From assembly GCA_021805585.1 (NCBI GenBank), contig JAJZEY010000230.1, positions 1 through 8,995 on the forward strand: a stretch of DNA of 8,995 nucleotides, written 5' to 3'. This DNA comes from Planctomycetota bacterium. Lineage in GTDB: Bacteria; Planctomycetota; Phycisphaerae; WQYP01. The translations under genes were made by a program, and so were the position numbers. The notes beneath the pieces were generated by a model. That model did no database searches. It had not been told where the DNA came from and was given only the letters and a program-made list of their open reading frames with translations. Shown here one piece after another: positions 1 through 7,417 of the stretch. Every line of letters begins with the position of its first letter. Position 1 is the first letter of the stretch.

Positions 1-2
1 GC

Positions 3-15
3 AAAAAAAAAAAAA
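3..15. repeat. A13 homopolymer tract at the window edge
   Basis: Thirteen consecutive A residues lie between GC and TGC, and a second run of seven A occurs about 20 bases downstream. The first 156 bases have no convincing gene. One + frame, open from the window edge to a stop at 129-131, reads as a lysine-rich tail that could be the end of an upstream gene, but nothing in it is recognisable. Confidence 0.5.
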
Positions 16-156
16 TGCGGGCCGTGAAGGCAAAAAAAGCTGCGCCACGCCAGAAAATTGGCGGCCCCCAAAAGATCGCCGGCGGCAGACAAATTGCATT
101 CCGCCCTATGCCTCGAATAGAATTCCGTTAAATCCACCGTCTGCGGAGTAATTATT

Positions 157-1311
157 TTGGTTGCACTGGATGAACATTTTCACCACAAAATCGCGAAGGC
201 ACCAAGACGTTGCCATTGCGGCGGTGAGGCCACGCAATCTGAAACTTCCCTGGCCCGCCGGATTGCAGACATCCTGTTCGCCCGTTGCCGCCGCAGTACC
301 TCCATTTCCTCCATGTTTCGAAATCGGCCTTTGTTCATTGATTATTGTTCATTGATATTTGAGCGAAGCGCGGATGCGTATGGGAACACCCGAATCTTTT
401 CGGCACCCGATTCCACCGGCAATTGGTGGGGCGACGCGGCGGTGCAGTCCGGTTACGGAGCAAATGAAATCATTTATTTCCGCTACCGCTTTGATCCGGA
501 AACGCAAAATTATTATGTGCGCAATCGCATCTACAGCCCGCCCCTCGGCCGCTGGCTGCAACGCGATCCGATTGGAATCCCCGGCGGGATTAATTTGTAT
601 CGCTGCGTCGAATCCTCGCCCGTAGGTGCGGTGGATGCGTGGGGGCTTTGGAACATCAAACGGAATGGCAAGCTGACTGCCACGGCAACGTCGCAGGCCG
701 GGGACACAATCAGCGGCTTGGGAAAACAAGCGCACCTCAATGGATTCGAGTGGAAAAAGTGGTCGAGACTAATAAAATGGAAAATCTCCGGGGGATTAGA
801 CGAGGCGATTAAATGCCCAGTTGAGTTTTCCATCCCAAACTTGATTGTCATCGACATGGGAAGCAGCGTTGATTGGAATGCACGTCTGTTTGTACCTTGG
901 ACGATATTCTTCCAATTTGAACGGCAGGCCGCCAAGATCAAGAACGCGTATAAGGCTTGTGGCTTGGATGTTGAACAGAATTGGGACGCGACAAACCGCC
1001 AGTTTCAATCCCATTTGACCGGGAAGTCGAAATCCAGGCAGTTATATGGCTATTATTTCTATGGTCACGGTTCCGGAACCGGCGTGATAAATGCCACAGG
1101 CCTCGGCGGCGTGCCGCCGGGTACTTATTCCGCCTATGGTTTGGCGATTATGTTCCGCGGAGTGTGTGGGAGCCTGGCGGGCAGTCCCGGCCAGGTCTCC
1201 TACATATTGCCCAGCGGCCACACCGCCTGGACCTCCGCAGGGACGGCATCCGTCTGGCAACCAAATCGGTCAGGTAAAGTGGCTCCTGGGGAATGTGAAC
1301 TTCGTAACTGA
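157..1311 (+). CDS. RHS repeat-associated core fragment with putative C-terminal toxin tip
   Basis: RHS proteins are large secreted or surface shells of YD repeats that enclose a variable C-terminal effector. This frame (384 aa) holds only the end of one. Residues 73-107 (DAYGN, then NWWGD and YGANEIIY) and 109-165 (RYRFDPETQNYYVRNR, LGRWLQRDPIG, GGINLY, VDAWGLW) are the classic RHS core. Residues 174-202 contain QAGDTISGLGKQ and resemble LysM. The tip (about 220-384) has a predicted strand NLIVID, a helix near 254-269, then YYFYGHGSG with His304 and a strand AIMFRGVCGS with Cys337, a layout like caspase/CHAT-type clan CD folds. No YD repeats, signal peptide or shell are present. The TTG at 157 has GGAG eight bases upstream; the first in-frame ATG is at 313. 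Residues 1-72 resemble no RHS sequence and may be noncoding DNA in frame, so the gene may be a truncated remnant or an orphan tip cassette. Confidence 0.72.
   Translation: MVALDEHFHHKIAKAPRRCHCGGEATQSETSLARRIADILFARCRRSTSISSMFRNRPLFIDYCSLIFERSADAYGNTRIFSAPDSTGNWWGDAAVQSGYGANEIIYFRYRFDPETQNYYVRNRIYSPPLGRWLQRDPIGIPGGINLYRCVESSPVGAVDAWGLWNIKRNGKLTATATSQAGDTISGLGKQAHLNGFEWKKWSRLIKWKISGGLDEAIKCPVEFSIPNLIVIDMGSSVDWNARLFVPWTIFFQFERQAAKIKNAYKACGLDVEQNWDATNRQFQSHLTGKSKSRQLYGYYFYGHGSGTGVINATGLGGVPPGTYSAYGLAIMFRGVCGSLAGSPGQVSYILPSGHTAWTSAGTASVWQPNRSGKVAPGECELRN
331..356. repeat. Short tandem repeat, TTGTTCATTGAT twice
   Basis: The 12-mer TTGTTCATTGAT occurs at 331-342 and again at 345-356, a 14-base period. 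It sits just upstream of the point (about 370) where recognisable RHS core coding begins. Short-period AT-rich repeats of this sort are more typical of intergenic DNA than of coding sequence, which supports the view that the beginning of the RHS frame is not original coding DNA. Confidence 0.55.
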
Positions 1312-1342
1312 AGAATTGGCACTTGGCGACATTGCCCGGATT

Positions 1343-1660
1343 ATGAAAAACGGGGAGCGCGTGAAAAGATTCTTGTTCGACAATGGGCACCTTGCAGTCG
1401 TCATTCGACTGGCGGAGGTCATTGTGGCCATCGAATGGGCAATGGCGGTTGTCGCTGCATTTCAGTCAAACTATGGCGTAGTTGGACATAATGCGGTCAT
1501 TTATTTGGTCGCGTTTGCGCTTGGCATAGTCGGCTTTCTGTTGAGCACGATTATCGGCGGATTTGGGCCACAATACAGAAAGCTCGCGTATGGTCTACTT
1601 TTCGGATCTTGGACAGGGCTAATATCGTTGATGTTAATCGGGGCCTTAATGCCTGGGTGA
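1343..1660 (+). CDS. Small three-helix membrane protein, candidate immunity protein
   Basis: I do not recognise this 105-aa protein. It has a charged N-terminus (KNGERVKR) followed by three hydrophobic segments at about residues 18-40, 49-72 and 81-103, with loops rich in polar residues (QSNYGVVGHN, GGFGPQYRK). It would be a small inner-membrane protein. The same frame is open further upstream, so a GTG at 1295 (121 aa, overlapping the RHS stop by 17 bases) or a TTG at 1316 are alternative starts; none has a good Shine-Dalgarno. It lies directly after the RHS tip in the same direction. In polymorphic toxin loci that position is usually taken by the cognate immunity gene, and many of these are small membrane proteins. 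That role is inferred from position only. Confidence 0.55.
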   Translation: MKNGERVKRFLFDNGHLAVVIRLAEVIVAIEWAMAVVAAFQSNYGVVGHNAVIYLVAFALGIVGFLLSTIIGGFGPQYRKLAYGLLFGSWTGLISLMLIGALMPG

Positions 1661-2040
1661 GAAGAAGGTAAGGATCGTTCGGTCAATAATTCTGTGTCCG
1701 CATGACGAACTGCATCTTCCGCGGGACCTGAACATTTGCGAATCCGCTGTTTTCGCAGGCATTGGGTGGTTGATGACGCCGCCGCAAGCATGAAGGGGTA
1801 CCAGTTTGCCTGTCCGTTGCCCTCGCGCGGCACATCTTTTTTCCTCGGCTACCAACGGGTGAATCAGTTCGTTTAATAAACGGAATCCCGATCAGGGCTT
1901 CGTTTCGGGAAATCCCGTGCGCGGCCACGCTGCGTGGCCAGCTAAACAGGTCTTTTCGTGCCGCCCTTTGGCGGTATTCTGTTTTCCCTGGCGGGGGAAT
2001 TGGCGGCGGAGTCGGATAATTCGCGATCCGGCTGTGGAGC
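1661..2040. other. Convergent intergenic region with clustered palindromes
   Basis: No convincing gene is present in these 380 bases. The + strand RHS/membrane pair and the - strand operon end on either side. Small inverted repeats are dense: 1737-1742 with 1752-1757; CGTTTA-A-TAAACG at 1870-1882; CGGG-AAAT-CCCG at 1906-1917; GGCCACG-CTG-CGTGGCC at 1923-1939; CCGCC-CTTT-GGCGG at 1961-1974; TTCCC at 1984-1988 with GGGAA at 1995-1999. None is followed by a clear T-tract in either direction. Open frames crossing the area lack coding character. Confidence 0.5.
1923..1939. terminator. Possible bidirectional hairpin terminator
   Basis: A perfect 7-bp GC-rich stem (GGCCACG/CGTGGCC) with a three-base loop lies between two converging transcription units. 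It is the strongest hairpin in the gap. It lacks a T-run on either side, so it does not fit the standard intrinsic terminator, and the call rests on position and stem quality. Confidence 0.3.
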
Positions 2041-3138
2041 TTAACCACCACCATATGGAGATACATACACCTGACTGAAGTCGGACGGCGTAACCGCGGC
2101 GGCGTGGCCATCCACAAATCCGACGTTAATGTGATTCCCATGCCGGTCAAAACCCAAGCCGATGTTGGTATCACCGGTGGGCAGCGGAAGCGCCGCGGGT
2201 GCCATGGGTATGCGATCGCGCAGGGCCGCGTCGTCGGCCACGGCCTGCAGGGTGCACAAATTCACCGTCGCGGGCAGTCCGGCCTTGGTATCAAATGCGG
2301 TGGTGTAATAGGTTTCGTCACAATAAAACAGACCATTGCTGCCCTGGGCATCCTGGCCTCCCGGATTGGGCCGCACGCCGCAGTCCGCAAACATCAGTGT
2401 TTTTGTGGGCATGGGAATACCGGTCAACCGGCATCCCCAGGAGGCGGTAAGCCCGGATGCGGCGACCGGCCCGGCGGCAATCTGGAAACCCCAGCCGGGA
2501 TTAAACGCACCATAAGAACCGTTGTATTTGGCCGAGGCTATGTCCGCGTTAATTCCGTAGGAAACCGGATAATACCCCTGAAAATAGCCGGGATACCCAG
2601 CAGGTGTTGGTTCATTTGTACTGCCCGTTCCGTTGCCCACCTGCAGGTTATTAAACAATTGATAACCCGGATATTGATCCGCGAGTGTTGGGTCACTGGG
2701 GCACAGGAAGACCTTGGAACCGGCGCCATTGTTTCCGAAATTCATAAAACTCTGGTCGTTCTGGCCGCCAAGGAACGGTACCAGCGCGCTGGCCCAGTCA
2801 TTAAGCACCGCCCCGCCCGTGTTTACATATTGTCCGGTGGCCGGATTGTACCACTGATAGCGATATGAAAAAGTGGTGTGGTCGGCATCCGGCGTCAGGG
2901 TATATTTCATAATGCTTGAATCGGTATCCGGCTGAATAAAGCCGTTATGCTGCTGGGAGAATTCCACCTCCGCAAGAACAATCTGCCGCACATTCGACAG
3001 GCAGACGGTGGAACTTGCCTCCTTTCGCGCTGCCGCCAGAGCCGGCAGGAGCAGGGCGATGAGCAATGCGATAATGCTGATGACCACCAGAAGTTCGATA
3101 AGCGTAAAACCTTCTCGGCGTGGAAAATGTTTCAACAT
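2041..3138 (-). CDS. Prepilin-like protein with N-terminal methylation motif and H-X9-DG domain
   Basis: This 365-aa protein belongs to the large PVC-group family of type II secretion pseudopilin-like proteins. Residues 1-10 are a short basic leader ending in Gly10; the motif [17 protein letters not shown] follows, with Phe11 as mature N-terminus and Glu15 at +5, and a hydrophobic helix at about 11-35. A prepilin peptidase would cut after Gly10. The periplasmic or extracellular part ends with [19 protein letters not shown], in which His333, nine residues, then Asp343-Gly344 form the H-X9-DG signature. A strong AAGGAGG lies seven bases before the ATG. The gene follows the amylase with only 38 bases between, so the two are probably cotranscribed. 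Family members are often found beside carbohydrate-active genes in planctomycetes, but their exact job is unknown; a role in surface assembly or polymer capture is inference. Confidence 0.9.
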   Translation of the reverse strand: MLKHFPRREGFTLIELLVVISIIALLIALLLPALAAARKEASSTVCLSNVRQIVLAEVEFSQQHNGFIQPDTDSSIMKYTLTPDADHTTFSYRYQWYNPATGQYVNTGGAVLNDWASALVPFLGGQNDQSFMNFGNNGAGSKVFLCPSDPTLADQYPGYQLFNNLQVGNGTGSTNEPTPAGYPGYFQGYYPVSYGINADIASAKYNGSYGAFNPGWGFQIAAGPVAASGLTASWGCRLTGIPMPTKTLMFADCGVRPNPGGQDAQGSNGLFYCDETYYTTAFDTKAGLPATVNLCTLQAVADDAALRDRIPMAPAALPLPTGDTNIGLGFDRHGNHINVGFVDGHAAAVTPSDFSQVYVSPYGGG

Positions 3139-3176
3139 GGGATAACCTCCTTAAAAGGTCGTAACATCATGCCTGT

Positions 3177-6176
3177 TCAGCGAAACAGTGCGCGGCGCCG
3201 CAGCGCCAAAGGAACCAGCCCGAGCAACAACAGGGCCAGCGCGGCCGGTTCGGGTACGGCCGCCGACAGTGCTGTCGCCGGATATTGTGCCAGCAATGCG
3301 TCATAGGCCTGCATGGTTTGGCTGTCGGCACCGACGGCGGAAAGTTTTGCGCCAAAATCAAGCAGGTCGGTGCGGCCAATCAGCCCGTCGTGGTCGAAGT
3401 CGGCTGCGGGATTAAACAGCGAATTGTTGCCGGCCATAAGCGTGGCAAATGCCTGGACATCCGCAACGTTGTACTGACCATCAAAATTTAAATCCCCAAG
3501 ACCCGCACCATAAATTGTGGAAGTGTAAAGTCCGGCGAAGCGTTGAATGTTATAGGTGCCGTCCGGCTTGTAGGTGACCACCGTGGCCACATGGTTGCCG
3601 CTGGTCAGACCCGTTTCATTGATCACCCACAGATTGGTATCGCTTTGCGCAGCCTGATTGGCATTGCCCACCATCGCAAGCACCTGGGCATTGGTGTCCG
3701 CGGCGGGCAGGTCCCAGAGGACATGAATATTGTTGGCCAGACCATCCACAGATTTAACCACAAGCGCACGGTTTTGATTCACGCCGGGCGTAATCGGATT
3801 AAAACTTTGAATACTGGACACCGGCGCGGAGGTGTCCACATAAATGGTTTGCGTCCAGTCTGTATATACGGGCGGTCCGCCGCCGGGCCGGGCGCGAAAT
3901 GCAATGGCTTCCAGATAATGATAGCCCTGGGAAAGGTCAGCCGTGTTGATTGTTTCAGAATACAAGCCCGTGCCACCCCCCACCAACGGACTGGAACTCT
4001 CAAACGGAATGTAACCATAGGCGGTGGTGTTGGGTACCGTGCTGACAAAAGTCTGACCGTTAAGCTGCACACCGCCATCAATTTTAAGAATCGCATTGTC
4101 GCCGCCGGCGTTGTAGTCAAACAGGCTGGTATTTCCCAGCAGATAAACTTTTTGCGTCTGCAAATTAACCTGAAACTGGGCGGCCTTGATCACGGCAATG
4201 GTGCTGACGGTATTATTTCCGTTATCAAAAGTGATGTTCGGATCGTTGGCGGCGGGGGCATTGCCGCCCATTTGGCCGGCCACATTGGTAAGGGTAAGCG
4301 TGCCGATGGGTGTGGGCGGCGCGTAAATCAGGTATCCCTGACCATTGGAATTGTTGTTGGGAAAGGTCACGTTCACCGTGCTGTCCGAATTGACGCTCAG
4401 CACCTGGGGCAATCCGTTATTGGCCGCATTGCCGGTTACTTCAACCAGATAAGGCACGTTATATGAATTAAAGTTTGTCTGGAGCGTGGTACTTAAGTTT
4501 TCGCCGCCGGTCTGATTATTCAAAAGTATCAGCGCGGAATCACTGCGTTCAAAAGCGAAATTATTTTGTGAAAGGTAGCGCTGCACATAATTTCCGTAGG
4601 CGAAACGGTTGCGCAAGTCCACCAGACCGGAAACCTGATTGTCCAACGTTTCGGTCATGGTGCCGCCGGCGGGGTTGTAAATATTCTGTGAATTATTGGC
4701 CAGCGCGTTGCCGTAAACGCCGCCCAGGGCATCACCGCGACCATTTTGTGGAAAGGTCTGTGTGCCGTTGTCAAACGCGGTGGTGTTGCCGTTGTAATAC
4801 ACAATGGCCTGGCCCGGCATCATCAGGGTATAGGCGTAGGCGACGTTGCTAAGATAAGGTGCACCGTTGTCCTGGCTTTGCACAAATTTAACGCCGATCA
4901 GTCCATCGTGCGGCGTGGCATCATAAGAATCCAGAGCGGCGTTGACCACGTTATACCAACTATTGGTATAGCCATTGCCAGTCAGATTGCTCTGCATCGC
5001 AAAAAACAGGGGAAAATCCAATGCGTCGCGATTGGGCTGCACCGTGCCGTTGTTGCCGTAATCCACCAGCGAACCGTCCGCGTTCAGGCCGCTTTTTTGA
5101 ATCACCTGAACGGTGGAATCCTGAAACGCATTCGATGCGCCGGGAATATTGGAGTCGTAATATTCGGAAAATGCGGATATCGGTTCCTGAACACCGTTCA
5201 GATATGTCCGGGAAGATGCCCGGTAGACCGCCTGATCAAAATAAGGCAACGCCACCTGCCATTCCATGTTTTTTACCGCATCCAAACGGAAGCCATCCAC
5301 GCCCAGCGTTTGCACAAACCATTGCAGGTTCCGCATCATATAACCGGTGACATTCTCAGTGGTGGGTGAACCGGCTGCGGCATTGGCCGTGTTAAATGAA
5401 TTAATCTGAATATTTCCCTGGCCCGTCAGCGGGTTGTAAACAAAAATCGGGTTGTTATTCACCTGCGGGTAAAACTGTTGATTCATCGGCATCGGGTCGT
5501 TGGCCAGGCGACCGAATGCGGGCGTTGTACCGGCGGGAATATTCGCACTGTTGCCGGCAGTCGTCGGATTGCGAATGTACTGGTTGTTGGTGGTGAAATC
5601 TATGTTTACCAGGCCCGCCAGTCGGGCCTCTTCGGTATTGGACGCATACGCACTATTAAAGTCGCCATCCACTGCCGTTGGGGTCTGCACCACCATGCCC
5701 GGATAGGCCCCGGCCTGAACAAAACCCGGAGTGGCGGAATTGGAAAATCCGTTATGGCCCATGGAATAATCGGTATAAAAATATCCGCCCATCTGGTGCG
5801 TGGCGGCAATCAGGTTTTCATAGCCTTGAAGCGTTCCATACGCAGTCGGATTATTCGCAGATCCCAAATCGAATCGATTGTAAATGTCGTATCCGACTGA
5901 ACTGTTGCCGGAATCCGCCCGTGTGGGCGGCGGCGTAAGAAGGGATCCGTAACCGGCACCAAACACGTCCGACATACGGTTGGTAATATTGACCCACCCG
6001 CCGCCAAAATAATCCAGCATCGCCGGCGGGGAAAATGCGCCATAATTTGCTGCCCCCGCCAGGCCGGGCATACAGGTGCTTCCACAAACAGCCAGCGCCG
6101 CGGCCAGAACGATGGACCGCCCCGCATTGGGCCTGCGGTGACTTGCCTGACAAGATTGTGCTATAACTCGCTTCAT
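3177..6176 (-). CDS. Secreted GH13 alpha-amylase-like enzyme with dockerin and PEP-CTERM tail
   Basis: This 999-aa protein should hydrolyse alpha-1,4-glucans outside the cytoplasm. A signal peptide covers about residues 1-42 (hydrophobic SIVLAAALAV, cut near AGA). The GH13 barrel spans about 45-540: region I DYSMGH (Asp136, His141), region V near LVNID (189-193), region II GFRLDAVKN with nucleophile Asp299, region III FSEYY with acid/base Glu338, region IV FVQSQD with Asp436. The usual His of region IV is Gln435, and the KH after region II is Lys302-Asn303. Two beta-rich, Ig-like stretches follow (about 620-780 and 783-885). A type I dockerin pair lies at 894-941 (Asp895/Asn897/Asp899/Asp906 and Asp926/Asp928/Asp930/Asp937). 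The end, 974-999, is a PEP-CTERM signal: VPEP, hydrophobic helix, RRR. A GAAGGG lies five bases before the ATG. The exact glycan specificity cannot be read from the sequence. Confidence 0.92.
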   Translation of the reverse strand: MKRVIAQSCQASHRRPNAGRSIVLAAALAVCGSTCMPGLAGAANYGAFSPPAMLDYFGGGWVNITNRMSDVFGAGYGSLLTPPPTRADSGNSSVGYDIYNRFDLGSANNPTAYGTLQGYENLIAATHQMGGYFYTDYSMGHNGFSNSATPGFVQAGAYPGMVVQTPTAVDGDFNSAYASNTEEARLAGLVNIDFTTNNQYIRNPTTAGNSANIPAGTTPAFGRLANDPMPMNQQFYPQVNNNPIFVYNPLTGQGNIQINSFNTANAAAGSPTTENVTGYMMRNLQWFVQTLGVDGFRLDAVKNMEWQVALPYFDQAVYRASSRTYLNGVQEPISAFSEYYDSNIPGASNAFQDSTVQVIQKSGLNADGSLVDYGNNGTVQPNRDALDFPLFFAMQSNLTGNGYTNSWYNVVNAALDSYDATPHDGLIGVKFVQSQDNGAPYLSNVAYAYTLMMPGQAIVYYNGNTTAFDNGTQTFPQNGRGDALGGVYGNALANNSQNIYNPAGGTMTETLDNQVSGLVDLRNRFAYGNYVQRYLSQNNFAFERSDSALILLNNQTGGENLSTTLQTNFNSYNVPYLVEVTGNAANNGLPQVLSVNSDSTVNVTFPNNNSNGQGYLIYAPPTPIGTLTLTNVAGQMGGNAPAANDPNITFDNGNNTVSTIAVIKAAQFQVNLQTQKVYLLGNTSLFDYNAGGDNAILKIDGGVQLNGQTFVSTVPNTTAYGYIPFESSSPLVGGGTGLYSETINTADLSQGYHYLEAIAFRARPGGGPPVYTDWTQTIYVDTSAPVSSIQSFNPITPGVNQNRALVVKSVDGLANNIHVLWDLPAADTNAQVLAMVGNANQAAQSDTNLWVINETGLTSGNHVATVVTYKPDGTYNIQRFAGLYTSTIYGAGLGDLNFDGQYNVADVQAFATLMAGNNSLFNPAADFDHDGLIGRTDLLDFGAKLSAVGADSQTMQAYDALLAQYPATALSAAVPEPAALALLLLGLVPLALRRRALFR

Positions 6177-6306
6177 TGAAACCCTTCAACTGTTTTTATT
6201 CGTGGCCAGCCGGCGGACCGGCATATTTTCCGCCGCCAGCGGAAAGGGTCAGGGCCATTTGTTCAGGGCCTGAACCGTCATGCGATAGCTCGCCTGCGGT
6301 CGCTGG
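6177..6306 (-). other. Structured leader upstream of the amylase gene
   Basis: The 130 bases between the PEP-CTERM gene and the amylase hold three separate hairpins: GTTCAG-GGC-CTGAAC at 6261-6275, TTTCCGC-CGCCA-GCGGAAA at 6227-6245 and GCCGG-CGGA-CCGGC at 6209-6222. An 8-mer TCAGGGCC is also directly repeated at 6249-6256 and 6263-6270. There is no T-run after any stem and no convincing sigma70 promoter, so the region could be a processing site, a partial terminator or mRNA-stabilising structure that sets different expression for the genes on either side. Confidence 0.45.
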
Positions 6307-7311
6307 TCATGCGCGATCGACCCTGCGGCGCAGCCGCCAGTCCCGGCGGCCAACCAGCAAAGCTCCACCCGCGGCAACCGTCATCAGCAAAAGGGCAGCC
6401 GGTTCGGGAGTGGCATTGGGTTCGGTAATCCGCAAACTGTTGAAATAATCATATTGCGATGCCAGCCCGGCGTTGTTGTTGTAAACCATCAGTTGGTTGA
6501 TGGGCAGATTGTTAAGCCCGGTCAGCAGGCCGGAATCAAATGTCGCCCCCTGGGCGGAATTCACCGGTGCCACGCTTACATCAAAGCTGGTGGAACTTTT
6601 AAGTGTGAATGTCACCACAATGCCGCTGCCATCGTTCTGGCTGCCGCTGCCATCATTGACTGATTTAATTCCAGTACTCACCGAATTGGTGAAGCCGGGA
6701 TTGGCTGCCGTGTAACCGCCGTAACTGAAGGTGTAATAATTTCCGCTTCCGGTGGCGGCAATCTGAAATATGGGAGTCGCATAGCCGCTGGCGGCATTGT
6801 AGCTTTGCAGTTGAAAACCTTCCTGACCCGGATTGCTCATGGGGCCGGTCACCATGCCCAGGCTAAATGAACTGGTGTTGCCGCTGGAAGCGGTCATGGG
6901 AGTAAAGCCGCGATAGGCATAAGGCGCGGCCGGATCGGAACCCGAGCCGTTGTTGGCGTAAATTCCCCAGGAAACGCCGGCGGTATCAATAGTGGCGTTG
7001 GCGGTTGTGCCATAAATATATTGCGAAGGCCCGGTGAAAAATCCCCAGGTGGCCGCCTGACCGACCCCGGACCCCGCCGGCCCCTGATACCACGGCCCAA
7101 GCCCGGCAACACCGCTCGTTGATCCATTGCTTAAGACGGGCCATGTGCCGGATGGATATGCGGATGCCGAGGCGTTGTCGGACAGGCTCACAGCGCCTTT
7201 TACAGCGCTGTGAGCCATAAGAAATCCGACCAGCCCCGCCGCCACCGCAGCTGAAATGATTTTGCGGTGCCGCAGATTAAACCCGTTGGAAACTTTATGT
7301 TCAACCATCAT
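6307..7311 (-). CDS. Secreted PEP-CTERM protein, paralogue of the upstream gene
   Basis: A 334-aa exported protein. After a basic start (NLRHRK) comes a signal peptide core, IISAAVAAGLVGFLMA, cut near residues 36-40. The mature part is rich in Gly, Ser, Thr, Asn and aromatic residues, as in all-beta surface domains. The C-terminus (300-334) is a PEP-CTERM signal: TPEP, a hydrophobic segment, then the basic RRDWRLRRR. Such tails direct exosortase processing in the inner membrane. It shares DNAS (45-48), SGTWP (54-58), WGIYANNGS (115-123), YRGFT (133-137) and FNSL just before the tail with the next PEP-CTERM gene at 7407-8423. The ATG at 7311 has GGAG eight bases upstream; a second ATG follows immediately. 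It lies between its paralogue and the amylase, so a glucan-binding or adhesion role is a reasonable guess but is not shown by any recognised domain. Confidence 0.85.
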   Translation of the reverse strand: MMVEHKVSNGFNLRHRKIISAAVAAGLVGFLMAHSAVKGAVSLSDNASASAYPSGTWPVLSNGSTSGVAGLGPWYQGPAGSGVGQAATWGFFTGPSQYIYGTTANATIDTAGVSWGIYANNGSGSDPAAPYAYRGFTPMTASSGNTSSFSLGMVTGPMSNPGQEGFQLQSYNAASGYATPIFQIAATGSGNYYTFSYGGYTAANPGFTNSVSTGIKSVNDGSGSQNDGSGIVVTFTLKSSTSFDVSVAPVNSAQGATFDSGLLTGLNNLPINQLMVYNNNAGLASQYDYFNSLRITEPNATPEPAALLLMTVAAGGALLVGRRDWRLRRRVDRA

Positions 7312-7397
7312 AAACTTCTCTCCAGAACGAAAAAGAATCCACCCAGGCAGGGCATTTATATGCCAACGCCATTACGCATTTGCATGAGTTCGACTTC

Positions 7398-7417
7398 AGA
7401 CCGTCTTCAGGCGGTCT
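7398..7417 (-). terminator. Hairpin over the stop codon of the first operon gene
   Basis: AGACCG at 7398-7403 pairs with CGGTCT at 7412-7417, with an eight-base loop that contains the TGA of the gene ending at 7407. No T-tract follows, so it may slow 3' decay or partly terminate transcription rather than end it. A second small stem, GGCAT-TTAT-ATGCC, lies at 7351-7364 in the same intergenic gap. Confidence 0.3.

Noticed and set aside
3..131. Lysine-rich + strand reading frame open from the window edge
   Set aside because: It could be the end of an upstream gene, but it has no recognisable motif, another frame (2-151) is equally open, and the poly-A run alone explains the lysines.
1737..1757. 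Stem TGCGAA/TTCGCA as terminator of the + strand genes
   Set aside because: Six base pairs with a nine-base loop and no T-run; too weak to call as a terminator.
1683..2174. - strand frame of 163 codons across the intergenic gap
   Set aside because: It begins inside the end of the prepilin-like gene in another frame, is rich in Pro and Arg, and has no start signal or domain.
2104..2868. + strand frame of 254 codons opposite the prepilin-like gene
   Set aside because: Antisense to a gene with clear N- and C-terminal signatures; no domain or ribosome binding site.
3543..4466. + strand frame of 307 codons opposite the amylase
   Set aside because: It is antisense to a well-supported GH13 gene, and its composition (many His, Gly, Ile, Val) is what the complementary strand of such a gene gives.
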